The position numbers and the translations under genes were made by a program. The notes beneath the pieces were generated by a model. It had not been told where the DNA came from, searched no databases, and was given only the letters and a program-made list of their open reading frames with translations. A stretch of 64,000 bases of DNA, taken from the NCBI GenBank assembly GCA_008921705.1, contig VFFE01007034.1, positions 1,128,649 through 1,192,648 on the forward strand, in the 5' to 3' direction. This stretch comes from Burhinus oedicnemus (taxonomy: Eukaryota; Chordata; Aves; Charadriiformes; Burhinidae). Positions 12,465-23,739 of the stretch are shown one piece after another (positions within the stretch are counted from its first letter, which is position 1; every line of letters starts with the position of its first letter).

Positions 12465-15400
12465 GGTTTGAGTCTCGCAGCTTTGATTGGCAGGGTAAAA
12501 CCTTTGCTTTAGTGATTCTTGAGATGTAGAATGTATTCCTCTTGGACAGCTGCCTCAGCAGATCCTTTAAGAAAACAATTCTGAAAATTTTTTTAACAGA
12601 GTTATTTTCATCTGGCTCTTGTATAATTTTCTGCCCTTATAGTAAAAGTTGCCTATGTGGCTTTTAATATGTTGTTACACTTTTATAGTCTGTTAAACTG
12701 CATTGCATTTTAATTGGGTAGGTCTCCTTACTGGGATTGGAAAGATTGGTAGAGAAAGGCATTCCAGACATAAAATGATTTAGTTTTGTAAAAGTCCTGT
12801 TGTCACATTATGCTGTTTAAAAGGATCACTTGCCAAAAACTTAAATATACCCCTTGCTGTAATTCCCTTGCCTTACCTGGAGACACTCCAGAGAAGAATT
12901 TTGACTACAGCTTTAACAAAAGAACAAGAAAAAAATGAAGTTGCAAAACCAAAGATTTATCTTGTAACTCATCTTTTTGCCAGTCTGTTTAAAAATTATA
13001 CTGTTCTAATATTGTTAGTTTAATGGTTCTTTATAATTAACTTTTGGTAGTAGTTTGAGAACAATATTTATTGAGCTTTGATTCCCTTCTATTCTTTGAC
13101 CTGTATTATTTGTTCTTTTGTTGGTCATACAAGTTGCAAGATGCAGGCATTTTAAAATAATTTCCTTCTTTAATAATAAGAGTCTTTATTATGTAAGAAT
13201 TGTGAAGCATTACATTTAAGTGCAACAAAAGACACAATTTTAAATGTTCATCTTGCAAGTACCTCACAGAAAAAAAAAAAAAAAAGTACATGTTTCTTCT
13301 ATCAAGTATTATCTAAACATTAAAATTCAGTATGTTCTGGGTGAACACAGAATCATTCCTTTCACTCCAAAGTCCACCGTTATTTAAGTTTTATGAAGAA
13401 TTCTTCTTGTCATTTGAAGCAACATGAGCCATGCTGTCTTAAGGCATGAGCCAGTGAACTGCACTCCCTCATTTGAAACGGAGGTATTGGCAACAGCCTT
13501 ACAACACAGAGGGCAGACAGTGGATGTAATAGATCTACTGAGTTGTGCATTGCACAGCTAAATCCCATGTGGAGGGAGTCCATATTCACGGCACATTATT
13601 GTCTCCATGTTTGTGCACATGCTCTGGTTGTGCCAGCATTCTCCCCAAGTTTTTTAGGGTAGTGTTTTGTGAGAAGAGGAAAAGGAGAATTACTTTTATC
13701 ACTAATTAAAAAATGAATGTGGCCCCTGTATTTCTGGTTTTACCCATCTGTATAGTGGTACCAAGGCCCAATAACTCAAATCAAGTCCATAAGGCATTTC
13801 AAACTCTAAAGACTTTCTTCCTCACAGTGGACTGTTCCCAATAATTGACTGTGATGAAAGAAGGATGAAAAAAGGACTTTTTGATAAATTGCCCTCACCA
13901 AGGAGTGTCTGAAAGTTCTTTTTGCCAGTTGCATTGACTTTAATTTTTTAACGAAACTTTGCTTGCATTTCAGTTACTCATTTGATCATTAAACTTCCAA
14001 CTAAGGTAGGCCTTGGAAGACTTGAATTATAGCAATACTGTTAAGAATCCAGACTTAATCTCTTTTTAAAAAAAATTTATAAGCCTTTGGCAAAGGACTT
14101 AAGCTTTTGTTTTAGATCCAGGACACATTTTGAAAGGAAGTTATGAACTCCACATAACAGATTCAATTTGAAAATAAAATTATCCACTTGCCTTTACAAC
14201 TTTCCTGTTTTCCTTTCATCTTATAGTTCACTGCACCAACATTTGCATCCTTTCTTTTGTTTGTAAGGATTTTTTGTAAGATATATGTGACTCAGATGGA
14301 ACTAAGGAGAGGCTTGAAACATCATTACATCCCATAATATTCTCTGTTTCCAAGTTAAACTCCACTATTTTATTATAAATATGCAGTGGCACCAACTATG
14401 ATTGAGTTTAGCTGCTGTAGTTTGGAGGGGATTGTTGAAGGGTAATTGATGTTTTAAGCCAAAACACTGAAAACACTATTTGCTTTCTTTTGCAACCTGA
14501 CTCCTCTGTCATTTAAAACATGCCTTGACTGACTAGGTAATGTAAGGGTCGCATGATGTATCCTTCAAATAATAATACTCTTCTGGTGCATTCACCATGA
14601 CCTTTGCCTTTTAGCACTGACAATATGTTTGCTTCCGATAACCTTTCTAGCTGGGCATCGCATGGTCTATTGAAAGTATGTCAAATAAAATGAGTCCTTT
14701 CTCAGTCTGGAAACCAAAATGGGAAGCCCCATAGTTTGATAAATCAATTCTTTCATATACCTAGAGGGGGGAAAAACAGGACTAGGAGCTTCTGACACAT
14801 GCATCTGCAGCCTATAGATTTTTCTGCATTCTGGGGATGTGTGAGAAGTAATTTAATATGCATCCTTCTTTACTTTCATATAGGAGAGAGTTACAGGATG
14901 AGGACAGTTGGCACCTTCCACTTATTTCAGCAGTTGCTGGAAAGAAATGTGCCAGAAGTACAAGTTTTAGACTTAGTGTGGCTTTGAGTCGACTAGACAT
15001 CTCTTAAAATTTCTAACCAGTGCTTTTGGCCATGGCAGCAAAGGCAGCAATCCTAGTTAAACGAGATGCTGGTATCTAAACTCATTTAACCTGCTGTTTT
15101 GTCAGAATATGCCAGTTCAAAAGCTACTATTTGATCTAGGAGGGGGACTACCAGTCGACTGCCTACCAGTCAATATATACAAATCCTCAGCTTCCATTAT
15201 CTAGCTGCATACAAGACAGGAGCAACTGCCCTGCTGACTGTCAGGAACTAAATGCCTCCCCAGATGCAGAAAGGATGCCAGTGGCCGCTGTGAGGCTGCT
15301 GCACATCCCTATAGAGATGTTGTGGCTGTTGAGGATGGAAACGGTGCCCAGAAGAAGCTGCATCCTATCCCTATCTAGTAATGGTGGCTCTTTTGGTGTG

Positions 15401-16225
15401 CTAGACCGGCTTCTCAAATAGCAGGGACAACTGAGATAGGAGGAGGAGAAGAAGGGGGAGGAAAGGAACTGGGTGGGAATGAGGGAAATACAAGGGAGTC
15501 CCAGGCTGGGACAGGTCACACAGGGAGTCAAGAAGTGCATGGTTTGGGGAGACTGGGGCCTTGAGGCACTGAGAAGGGTGGTGGGATAGAGGGAGTCTGA
15601 GCTTGGAGGATGTGAACTAGTGGAGTTTAGTGCACCTGCGGTTGGTGGACGTAAAGCAGTGGTGGGCAAAACTGCATAGGAAGGATCTTGGGATTCAAAT
15701 ATTCTGGCATAGACGTCAACCAAGGGGAAACCTGAGAGGAGAAGACTTGAGTGGTGAAAACTTTTTGTTGTTGTTTTGGGTTTTGTTTGTTTGTTATTGG
15801 TTTGTTTTGTATTTGAGAGGGGCCTTTTATAGCTGAAGAAGTTAAGTTACTGTAGAAATAACAATGAATGTTGTTGTACAGACATCTGACAGTCAGGTGT
15901 GTTTGGTAGGAAAATGAGCAACGTCATATTAGCAGTACTCCCAAACTTCCTCTCTTTCATAGAGCACCTTTTAGCTGGGAATCAGAAAGTACTGTATAAA
16001 CATAAACGTATATGGATAAAGGAAGCCTGACCCATGGGAACATTTGATTTTTTCCTGAGATCACGCATTGAAGCCTGGTGAAAGAATCAGGAAGAGTGCC
16101 AAAGTTTCCTAATTTGTAGTGCTTTGTTCTTGCAAACAGACAGTATCTCCTGCAGGCTGTGTGTGCCGATTGTATTTATTGACATTTGCATGTATATGAG
16201 TGGGAATAATATAGAATTAAATCTC
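12465..16225. other. Unique noncoding sequence
   Basis: It contains a 16-base A run at 13270-13285 and a GC-richer, purine-biased stretch at about 15241-15720 (GAGGAGGAGAAG-like). The long minus-strand open frame at 15241-15723 (160 codons) is explained by that strand bias and has no domain. A TTTG-rich low-complexity piece lies at about 15760-15812. No repeat family was recognised. Confidence 0.5.
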
Positions 16226-16229
16226 TGAT

Positions 16230-16540
16230 AAATCTCTATTTATTAACCTATTGTCTGTGAGTAGTGAAACTAATGAAGCCTGCTTTCCTATGGATTTGAG
16301 TTTCATGGTTGGACTCTCTGATGTCCAGTAAAATGTAAGTTCCAATTGAAGCTTTTCCCACAGCTGGGATATTTACAGAGCCTCTTGTGTGTCTGGATTC
16401 TCTAGTGTCTAATAAAAAGGGAGCTTATATTGCAGTCTTTCCTGTTCATGGGGCACTGCTAATGGGGGCTCTTTGTTTTATCTTCTTTGCCTCTTAATTT
16501 CATTAAATTTATTAGAACAAAACATAATTGTCCTCTATCA
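16230..16540 (-). pseudogene. Decayed C2H2 (Kruppel-type) zinc-finger array
   Basis: Read on the minus strand, the core at 16306-16470 encodes two adjacent C2H2 fingers in the order C..C-GK-F...L...H-(Q)R-I/V. The clearest peptide is CGKSFNWNLHFTGHQRV. The motif ggaYtctctRgtgtc (plus strand) occurs at 16311 and 16395, exactly 84 bp apart, which is the 28-codon period of Kruppel finger arrays. Decay is plain: the Gln of HQR in the upper finger is a TAG stop (plus 16402-16404), a stop follows HQRVQP, and the first zinc-binding Cys of the lower finger is Tyr (16369-16371). In the upper finger the second Cys of the pair is Asn. Weaker finger-like sequence continues on both sides at the same spacing (GGAAAG..GGCTTCATT near 16275; a linker-like piece near 16480). 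No start, KRAB or other exon was recognised nearby. Known: intact fingers bind DNA. Inferred: this is a dead gene fragment or duplicate. Confidence 0.82.
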
Positions 16541-16549
16541 AATTGGTTT

Positions 16550-17700
16550 TAAAAGTTCATCTCAGACACACTAAGATGGAAAGCCAACAAAGATGTAAAA
16601 TTATGCAGAGTGTATGATCACTTTATTTTCTGTAGGATACAGGGCTAAAAATTAGGTTAGTCTTTCAAGCCTCATATTGTTTTTTTTCTAAGTAAAACAT
16701 GAATAAGCACTGGTATTTACAACATGGTGTATAAAATGGAGATAGTACTTTAATATGATAATATAGGTTGCCATCAAAGCAGTAAAAAATGATTAGGCTG
16801 ACTGATGATAATGGATACAAGTGCCTCAGGACTTCTAAGGAGAACAAATCCAGTACCAGCAGGGGCTGCAAAGATAGGCAGAAATACTGGACATGAGAGA
16901 GTTGATATTATCCAGAAGTAAAAGCAATTGAACAGTCAATTACTTCTAGAAGTTGTTTGTTTAAACATTTAACCACCGCTAGCATTTTGAGTAAGTGCTC
17001 TAGCTATCCATCTGTGAACAAATAACAATGCTGCTGTATGTCCCTCAGCCATTAACTACGAACCCTTAGGACTGATTCCATTTTTACTCTCTTGAATCCA
17101 CATATTTTTTACAAAATAGCAGTAATAATGTGGGTTGTAAATTGCACTTGGTTTAAAAAAAAAAAAGCTGCAATTTAGCACAGCCAATGAAAACATTTGT
17201 TTCACAAGTTTAAACTTTCCCATGGGAATGCTGCAGCAGCCCTTCTGATCTCTGTGTGTGTGTATTCAAAGGAAACATCTTTACAATACAGATGCTTGGG
17301 AAAACATACTGGAACATAGACGTTGCTTCTCAGGATAATCACAGAAACACAACAAACTTGCTGGTGTTTGTTTGTAGTTAAAGGTTTAAAAAGATAGAAC
17401 AGCAGATTTTTTTAAAAAATTTTTTTGTCCGTGGTTTTCATGCTAAGGGTCTCATTTTTTTTCTAAACATAAGTAGGCATAAACAAATCTTTGTACACCA
17501 GAAGTAAAATAAAGAGGTGAGCTTGATGTCTGCAATAGCAGTGGATGTGGCTGCTGCTAAGTCACTGCTGGATCTGGGCCAGTTAGAGCAATGCCACCTC
17601 CCACAGGTCTTGTAGGAGTAGCTCCAAAGAGACAATGGAGGAAACTTCTATCCACTTGGTGCTTAGGTAATACATCAGTACTTAAGATATGACAAATCCA
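16550..17700. other. Unique noncoding sequence
   Basis: Nothing was recognised beyond an A-run near 17155-17166 and short chance open frames. Confidence 0.5.
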
Positions 17701-17709
17701 TAAGAATTC

Positions 17710-18273
17710 TACTCCTACATCTATGCTGGACGTGTTTTTGTGTCTTTCCGTTGTAAAACCTTCCCTTCTAAGATGGATGGATAATACTTGACAGAAAACA
17801 GATGTCTTTCCCTTCAGGGCTTGGTCACTGCTGCATTGTATCTCGGCAATGAATGAGGTACAGTGGCTCTGTTGAGTAGATTGTGGTCCACTTCACATAC
17901 ATCTAAGCACCAATCTGTCCTGCATATTGGGGGAACTGGCAGGAGGACAAAGCTTTCATGTGGTATTCCTACCCAGGCTGGTAGAACTAGCTGAAACTCT
18001 GGCACTGGCTCTCTTACAGAACTAAATGGCTTTATGTCATTTTAAGAACTTGTGAGAATCAGCAGGAGTTTGAAGTAGGTGTTTGTCATACAGCATAGTA
18101 ATCAGTTCGAGAATATCCCGTTCAGTATTGAGTGAGCTGGTAGACTCAGCCCCTGTGGCAAATGACTGGATACTTTCTGTCAGAGGTGATGAAATGTCTC
18201 CAGACTGTTTTGAGCACTTCTTTGAAATACCTTGCTGGGGCCAAGTGCCTAAATCTTGGTTGCCATGATACAT
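17710..18273 (-). other. Stacked minus-strand open frames, possible protein relic
   Basis: On the minus strand a 78-codon frame (18273 to 18037) ends at TGA. Within about 10 bases a second frame opens and runs some 75 codons to a TGA at 17814-17816, then about 30 more codons in the same frame to a TAG. The predicted peptides have fairly ordinary protein-like composition (for example PEFQLVLPAWVGIPHES), but I recognise no domain. It could be an old processed pseudogene or retroelement with one frameshift and one stop, or chance. No poly-A tail or flanking duplication is visible. Confidence 0.2.
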
Positions 18274-18279
18274 AAATTA

Positions 18280-20744
18280 ATCACCTACACAAGGTGATAT
18301 GAATGTAGTCTAAAGTTTATTTTTTGTGATTGTCTTGAATTGTGATTGCCATATCACAGTATTTTGGCTGGTCTTCTAACTTATTATGGTGCTGAGATTC
18401 CTCAAGGGCCAATAGTTCAGACCTGTCTTTTACAAGGGCTCTCAGGATTCTCCTGCTAAAATTCCTTACGCTTCCAGTAAACTCCATTTTTCATTGCTGA
18501 ATAAAGCAAGTGGACTTTGATACTGTTTTCTTTCTGCTCCGACCTCACTGTGGGTTCTCAGTGAGTTCAATGTCATGACTTCCTTTGGAAAAGGTCATGT
18601 TGAAATCGCATTGCACATCCATCCTAATGGCAATCTCAGAACATAACCTAGTTAAACTGCTAGCCTTCTTCCTACATATTGTGTATGTGGTTTTGATATT
18701 TGATCTGTGACTATGATAGGACAAAAATTTTAGACCACCTTAAGCCCTTAAGTGGATCATAAAGTGGTTTTCTACATAAGAGTGTGATCTTTCTTTCTCA
18801 AAATGTCAAAGCAAATTTCAGCTATGGTACAAAGCAGTAATTTAGTATAGTACCTTAACCACAGTTAAATACTGTGGTCTTGACATATGAGTAGACCTTG
18901 ATGCTGACTTTAGAAAGTTGTTCAGTCATGACTAGAGTAATGGAGTTGAATACACCGATTTCCACTGCCAAGTTCATCCCGGAGAGAGTTATGTAATCGC
19001 GCATTTGAAGAATACACTTGCAGTGATGGATTGCTCTTTGAGATGATGTAATCAAAATGGATCTTCAGCATGGCTTTTGGTAGGCTTTACGCATAGAGAC
19101 TTAGAGTTATAACTCTCTGAGAGTTATGATGGTAATGTGCAAAATGGCTTTTGGACCTTTATACAGGAACAAGAAGGTATATGCATGATCCCTGTTAGCA
19201 CTGCAGATCAGGACACTACAATCTTGCCTGCTTTGTGTGCTTTTAGGGTAATGTGCTGTGGCTACAGTGTTTCAAAGAGGACAATTACTATATATAAATG
19301 GTGTCTATTGTTGTTACTGCTGATTGGGTGCCTGATTTATGATTGTCTGAAAAATATCCGGTATTCAAAACTAAATATAAATCTATATTTCTAAGAAAAT
19401 TGCATTTGCTGTAGGAGACAGCAAGATAGCTTGGTTCCCCAGAAAACTTATTTGAATAGAATCAGAAAGAATACAATGTTCTTTTCTCTTTTGCTACCAG
19501 GGTTACTAAGCATTCCTGAAGATAAACTGTGCTTTAACCATTCATCATAGCCAGTTCTTGCTTAATCAAATTAACTCTCACAGTTTATCATAGTTTTGAT
19601 TTTTTTAACATTGACAGAAACCATTGTTTATTAAAAAAAAAAAAAAGAAGAAGAAAATCTGGCATAGACTAGCTAAAGAGTGAAATGTCTGACTCAAACA
19701 GCTGTCCACAGGCATGGGTATTTTCCAAATACCAGCTGCTTCCACTAATCCTCTTGCCAGCACACCTATACTGCAACAGCCTAATCACAGCCTATAAGAG
19801 TAGCTATCCATGTAAATTGATAAAAACATTACTATACCACTCTTTTCCAGTAATAGTTCAGTTGAAAAGTTCCAGCTGTTGGAGGCAAAAATATTCTGAT
19901 TAGGACAATGTGGTGTTTTTCTAGTTCCCCTCACTTAGCAGTTAAGGGTATGCTGCCTTTAGCAATATTTGCCTTTTTTCAAGGCCTCCTGACCTGAGGG
20001 TTCTGTTTTATAGTGCACTCACGACCTCTCATTACTACATATACAAAACAAGACATGGAAACACATCTGTTAAGTGAAAAAGCTAAAGGACATCTTACTG
20101 AAGACTTATACATCCTAAAAATAAGCAAACATTAATGGAAGGGGCTGAAGATCAGCTGAAGTGAAGCTGACAGTGGATCTGGCATCCCTTACTCTGAATG
20201 AAGTTTTAGTTTTATATTTATATTCAGACTAGTACACTGGAAGTTCCCTTTCTGAGGCATGCAAAAGCCACACTGCTGTATCAGTCTACACAGCTGATGT
20301 CCATAGTAAATGGTTATGTCAGTCTTCAATTACTATGGAAACTCCTAGATCTTACTGTTCATACCCCTCGAGCACACACGTGTTTAGAAAGAGAGATCTG
20401 TATTTGACCTCCGCATACTCCTGTGTCAAAGGAAGTTGTATTTAAGCAGAGTTACTTTTTCACACAGAATTGTTTTATTAAAAAATAGCCTTTTGAGAAA
20501 CTTGATTTAAAGGGAATGAGCTTTCAGTCCAAGTGGTGTCTGTATCCAGTGATATCATCAGAGTAACCTCATGGGTTGCAGCATCTGGGTTTCCTGACTA
20601 TAGTACAAATAACACTCTATATCACATTTTATAGCATACACGTATGTTGACCGTCTTGGTAGTAACTTAAACAGCATTAGATATGAAACAGCCAGTTTTA
20701 TTGCTGACCAGCAGTTGTTCAGGACAGTAAGAAATCACTGTGTG
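18280..20744. other. Unique noncoding sequence
   Basis: It includes a perfect 12-base palindrome (GAGTTATAACTC) near 19106-19118 and an A14 run at 19633-19646. No repeat family or gene was recognised. Confidence 0.5.
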
Positions 20745-20747
20745 TGT

Positions 20748-20998
20748 AGAGCCAAATGCTTCTTGGAGGTGCACAACAAAAATCCAAGACACAACAGACA
20801 CAACTTGCAGCCAAGGGAATTTCCAAATATGTATAAGGAAAAAGCTCCTCACAGTAAGCAGGTAGGCATCCAAAGAAGATGTGTAATCTCCATCCCTAGG
20901 AGTGAGGAAGGCCCCAAGCAACTTGATGTACTTTGAATGAGAGGTTGGACTGGGAAACCTCCAGAGGTCTCTCTTCCAGCCTTCAGGGTGATTCTGCA
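20748..20998 (+). mobile_element. Old CR1 LINE 3' fragment
   Basis: The plus strand matches the CR1 ORF2 tail and 3' end at a low but clear level. Landmarks are TTGGAGGTGCACAAC near 20764, AACTTGCAGCCAAGGGAAT near 20803 and TATAAGGAAAAAGCTCCTCAC near 20831. These are followed by a gap where the conserved 'gagagtggtgaaacactgg' segment should be, then the typical ending GAGGTTGGACT..GAAACCTCCAGAGGTC near 20940-20970. The element is 5' truncated and internally deleted, so it is an inactive fossil. The minus-strand open frame across it is a shadow. Confidence 0.8.
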
Positions 20999-20999
20999 T

Positions 21000-21860
21000 A
21001 TTGCAGCTCAGTGTGGCTGCTGACCCGCTGTTTTGGCTGTGTGGCAGGTATAGGTTGCCTAATCTAGAGGACTTGCTCTATTGCAATGCTGGAACCACAC
21101 TTTCAACACAGTATTAATAGAAGGTGCATCCTTGTATATGGCAGTGGAACAGTCTCCTAGAAGTAACACATTGTTTACATCATACTTTCTTTTTGAAACC
21201 TCACTGCTTTCCAGCAGGGGAATTGGAGATTCTTATATTTCTAGGGGCAAGAAACCCCCAAATACTTCACATTCCATTCCCTAGGAAATCTGCAGTCTAT
21301 GAAAACTAGATGCATTAGGAGTTGTATGGCTGGGCTATCTTTGATAAAGAGAAAAAAATGCAAGGAGGATACTGAATTGTGACTCCCACCAGGAAAAATT
21401 GCATTTGCAGTTCAACAGGCTTAAATAGTTTTTCATTAAGAGCATGGTATCACTAAACACATTAAATGTGCATGCAACAATTGACAAAATACTGAATTGT
21501 GAAAGGCTGAGCTATTAAGCATTTAAGCTTCTTAAATGCATAACATTACTCTGTAGCTCAGAAGTTAACAGTAATATGAGCTAGCTCCTAATGGCCTAGA
21601 TAAAGTCATTGAAATGTATGGCCAAAACTATTTGTATAAAGGTAGCTGTTGGAAGTATTTTTTGTCTATGTCATGCGTAACTAGAGAAAAAAAAATTCGG
21701 TTTGCATTTCTATGGGAAGTAATACACAGTCTTTTGACCTCAACATTTTAAAGCTTTAATTCTGAATCATTAGTAATGAATGGCTCTGACATTTTCATTA
21801 AAATATGTATTTAGAGGAGAATGTTAAAATCAAGTATTGATAACATTGAGTCTGTCTTAG
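21000..21860. other. Unique noncoding sequence
   Basis: Nothing was recognised apart from short overlapping chance open frames near 21.1-21.3 kb. Confidence 0.5.
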
Positions 21861-21869
21861 AATGCTGAC

Positions 21870-22260
21870 CTGATTGTGATATTTCTCATGGTGCAGCTGA
21901 CAAATTACACCAGGTTGGAGGTGATCTTAAAAGGTTCAGCATGCTATTAAAACACATAAACACTGATCAAGCTCTTTTTCTAACATCTGAGATTAATTAA
22001 GCAGCTGTGATCATTTTGTTAGAATCTTAAGATCAATTACCTAGGAGGAAGAGAGGAATATAATAATGAAGATTTTAGATATCTAAAAGGCTCCAGGATT
22101 TATCGAAGTACAGAAACATTTGGAAATGAGCCAAGGCTCTCTGAGTGTCCCACTGTTAATTATTCATGTCCCGGGGAGATGGTGGTAACATCAAAACAAG
22201 TGACCAAACTTCTAATAAGCACCATTTTGTCTCCATTCCACATAAACTAAAATCTGGTTT
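21870..22260. promoter_or_regulatory. Candidate conserved noncoding element
   Basis: This unique, low-repeat block has clustered factor-like cores: TTAATTAA at 21993-22000 immediately followed by CAGCTG at 22002-22007, several TGATCA/GATCAATTA elements and TTAATTATTCATG near 22155. It has no open frame or transposon signature. Conservation was not tested, so this is an impression. Confidence 0.25.
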
Positions 22261-22264
22261 AAAT

Positions 22265-23335
22265 TTCAGAACTGCCTTCATATTTTAGAATAAAACAGGG
22301 ATGGCTTCTCCAGTGGGGTTTTTTTGTTGTTTTTGTTTTTAAATGGAGAGCTCAATGTGTGGAACTGCTAAGATCTTCAGCAACACAGCTGCTAAATATG
22401 AATAATTTAAGGGAAGTTTTCTTGTTTATGAGATTTTATAGGAAGGTTAAAATAAGAATTTCTATCTACAAAACAAATTAGATAATTATTAATGGTAAAG
22501 TAATAGATAAGTTGTATTGTTGTGACTGAGTGCACTACTTGGGCCATTAGCAAGCAGCTCATATTACTGTTAATTTCTGTGACATAGTGCAGGGAATGGT
22601 TGCGTATTTAGGAAGCTTTGATGTGACTGAGCTGTGTGATTGTGTGTGGTTAAGCTGCATTAGCAAGGGTTAGGTTTGTGAGAGAAAGTACAAGCAATAG
22701 AAAATAATGGAGTTTTTATAGACGCTTTGCATGTTTCTAAAATGATTCTTGTATACCTGTATATCTATTTCTGTATCTATATACATGTCTATTGTGTATT
22801 TGATAGATCCAAAACAGCGTAGTGTACCGTAAAAGATAATTTTCTGCTGTGTTAGGAAGTTCCCCTTAAGTTACTTATGGATCCTCCATTTGCAGCTAAT
22901 GCTGTTTTTCTGACCTCATGCTGGATGAAGATTCACCTGCATGATCTGTGTGCCTCAGTTGCCTGCTCAAATGTAGGAAGTGTATGTTGTTTGTGAGCTC
23001 ATTGTTCTAAGTATTACAGCTTGTAGTTTCTACTGTGTAACACTGAATAATGACGCCTTTTGAAAGATATTTCTGAGACCCAGCTATGCAACTAAGATAT
23101 GCCACAGAAACACTTGTGATACACAAGTCATTTCTTAAGACATGAGAGCATTGAGGTATGATGGGCCCTTTACCTCTGTCAAACAACTTCTCTGTTCTTA
23201 GTAGTTTGAAACTTTTACTTATTTTATACTCAACCACATTCTAATACATTTTTTCACTTGGCATTTTAATCTGCAACTATTCCCTTTGACTTCAGTTGTT
23301 GAACTGGCAGAGTACCACCAAGATGTTTAGGAGAC
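22265..23335. other. Unique noncoding sequence
   Basis: It holds a degenerate TATC/TATA-rich stretch near 22745-22800, a possible eroded microsatellite. Nothing else was recognised. Confidence 0.5.
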
Positions 23336-23339
23336 TGGA

Positions 23340-23735
23340 ATACATGACATGTAAGAAGGCACTGGGAGAACTGGGCTCGTTCAGCCTTAAGAGAAGGCTA
23401 AGGGGAGACCTTATTGCTGTCTGCAACCACCTGATGGGAGGGTATAGCGAAGACTTCATCTCAGAGACATAGAGTGACAGAACAGGAAGCAACAGATTCA
23501 AGATGGATAATGAGAAATGTTGGGTAGCTATAGAGACATATTTTTTCATCACGAGGGTGATCAGACACTGGAACAGCTGATCATAAAGAGTGTGGAATTT
23601 CCATCTTCGGAGATAGACAAAATTTGATCGGACAAAGCCTTGAGCTATCTGGTCTAAGCTGGCCCTGCTTTGAACAGGAAACTGCACTAGATGACCTCAG
23701 TGCATCCCTTCCAAATATTAATTATTCTGTGATTT
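23340..23735 (+). mobile_element. CR1 LINE 3' fragment, plus strand
   Basis: The sequence follows the CR1 ORF2 tail in order: GAACTGGGCTCGTTCAGCCT, GAGAAGGCTAAGGGGAGACC, a GTGATCAGACACTGGAACAG segment, ATTTCCATCTTCGGAGAT, CTGGCCCTGCTTTGAACAGG, ACTAGATGACCTC and the terminal CCCTTCCAAATATTAATTATTCTGTGATT. The tail carries one clear 3' octamer-like unit. Several stops and indels break the frame and the divergence is moderate, so it is an inactive, 5'-truncated copy. The 131-codon open frame on the minus strand is only its antisense shadow. Confidence 0.92.
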
Positions 23736-23739
23736 ACCG

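Noticed and set aside
15145..15175. CTACCAGTC direct repeat around GTCGAC, possible transposon terminus
   Set aside because: No matching inverted end or target-site duplication was found nearby.
15194..15211. miR-9-like core (TTATCTAGCTG)
   Set aside because: The 5' seed part does not match and the flanks do not form a hairpin with a star strand.
15241..15723. 160-codon minus-strand open frame, the longest in the window
   Set aside because: It lies in a purine-rich (plus strand) stretch that suppresses stops on the minus strand. The predicted protein is Ser/Pro-rich low complexity with no domain.
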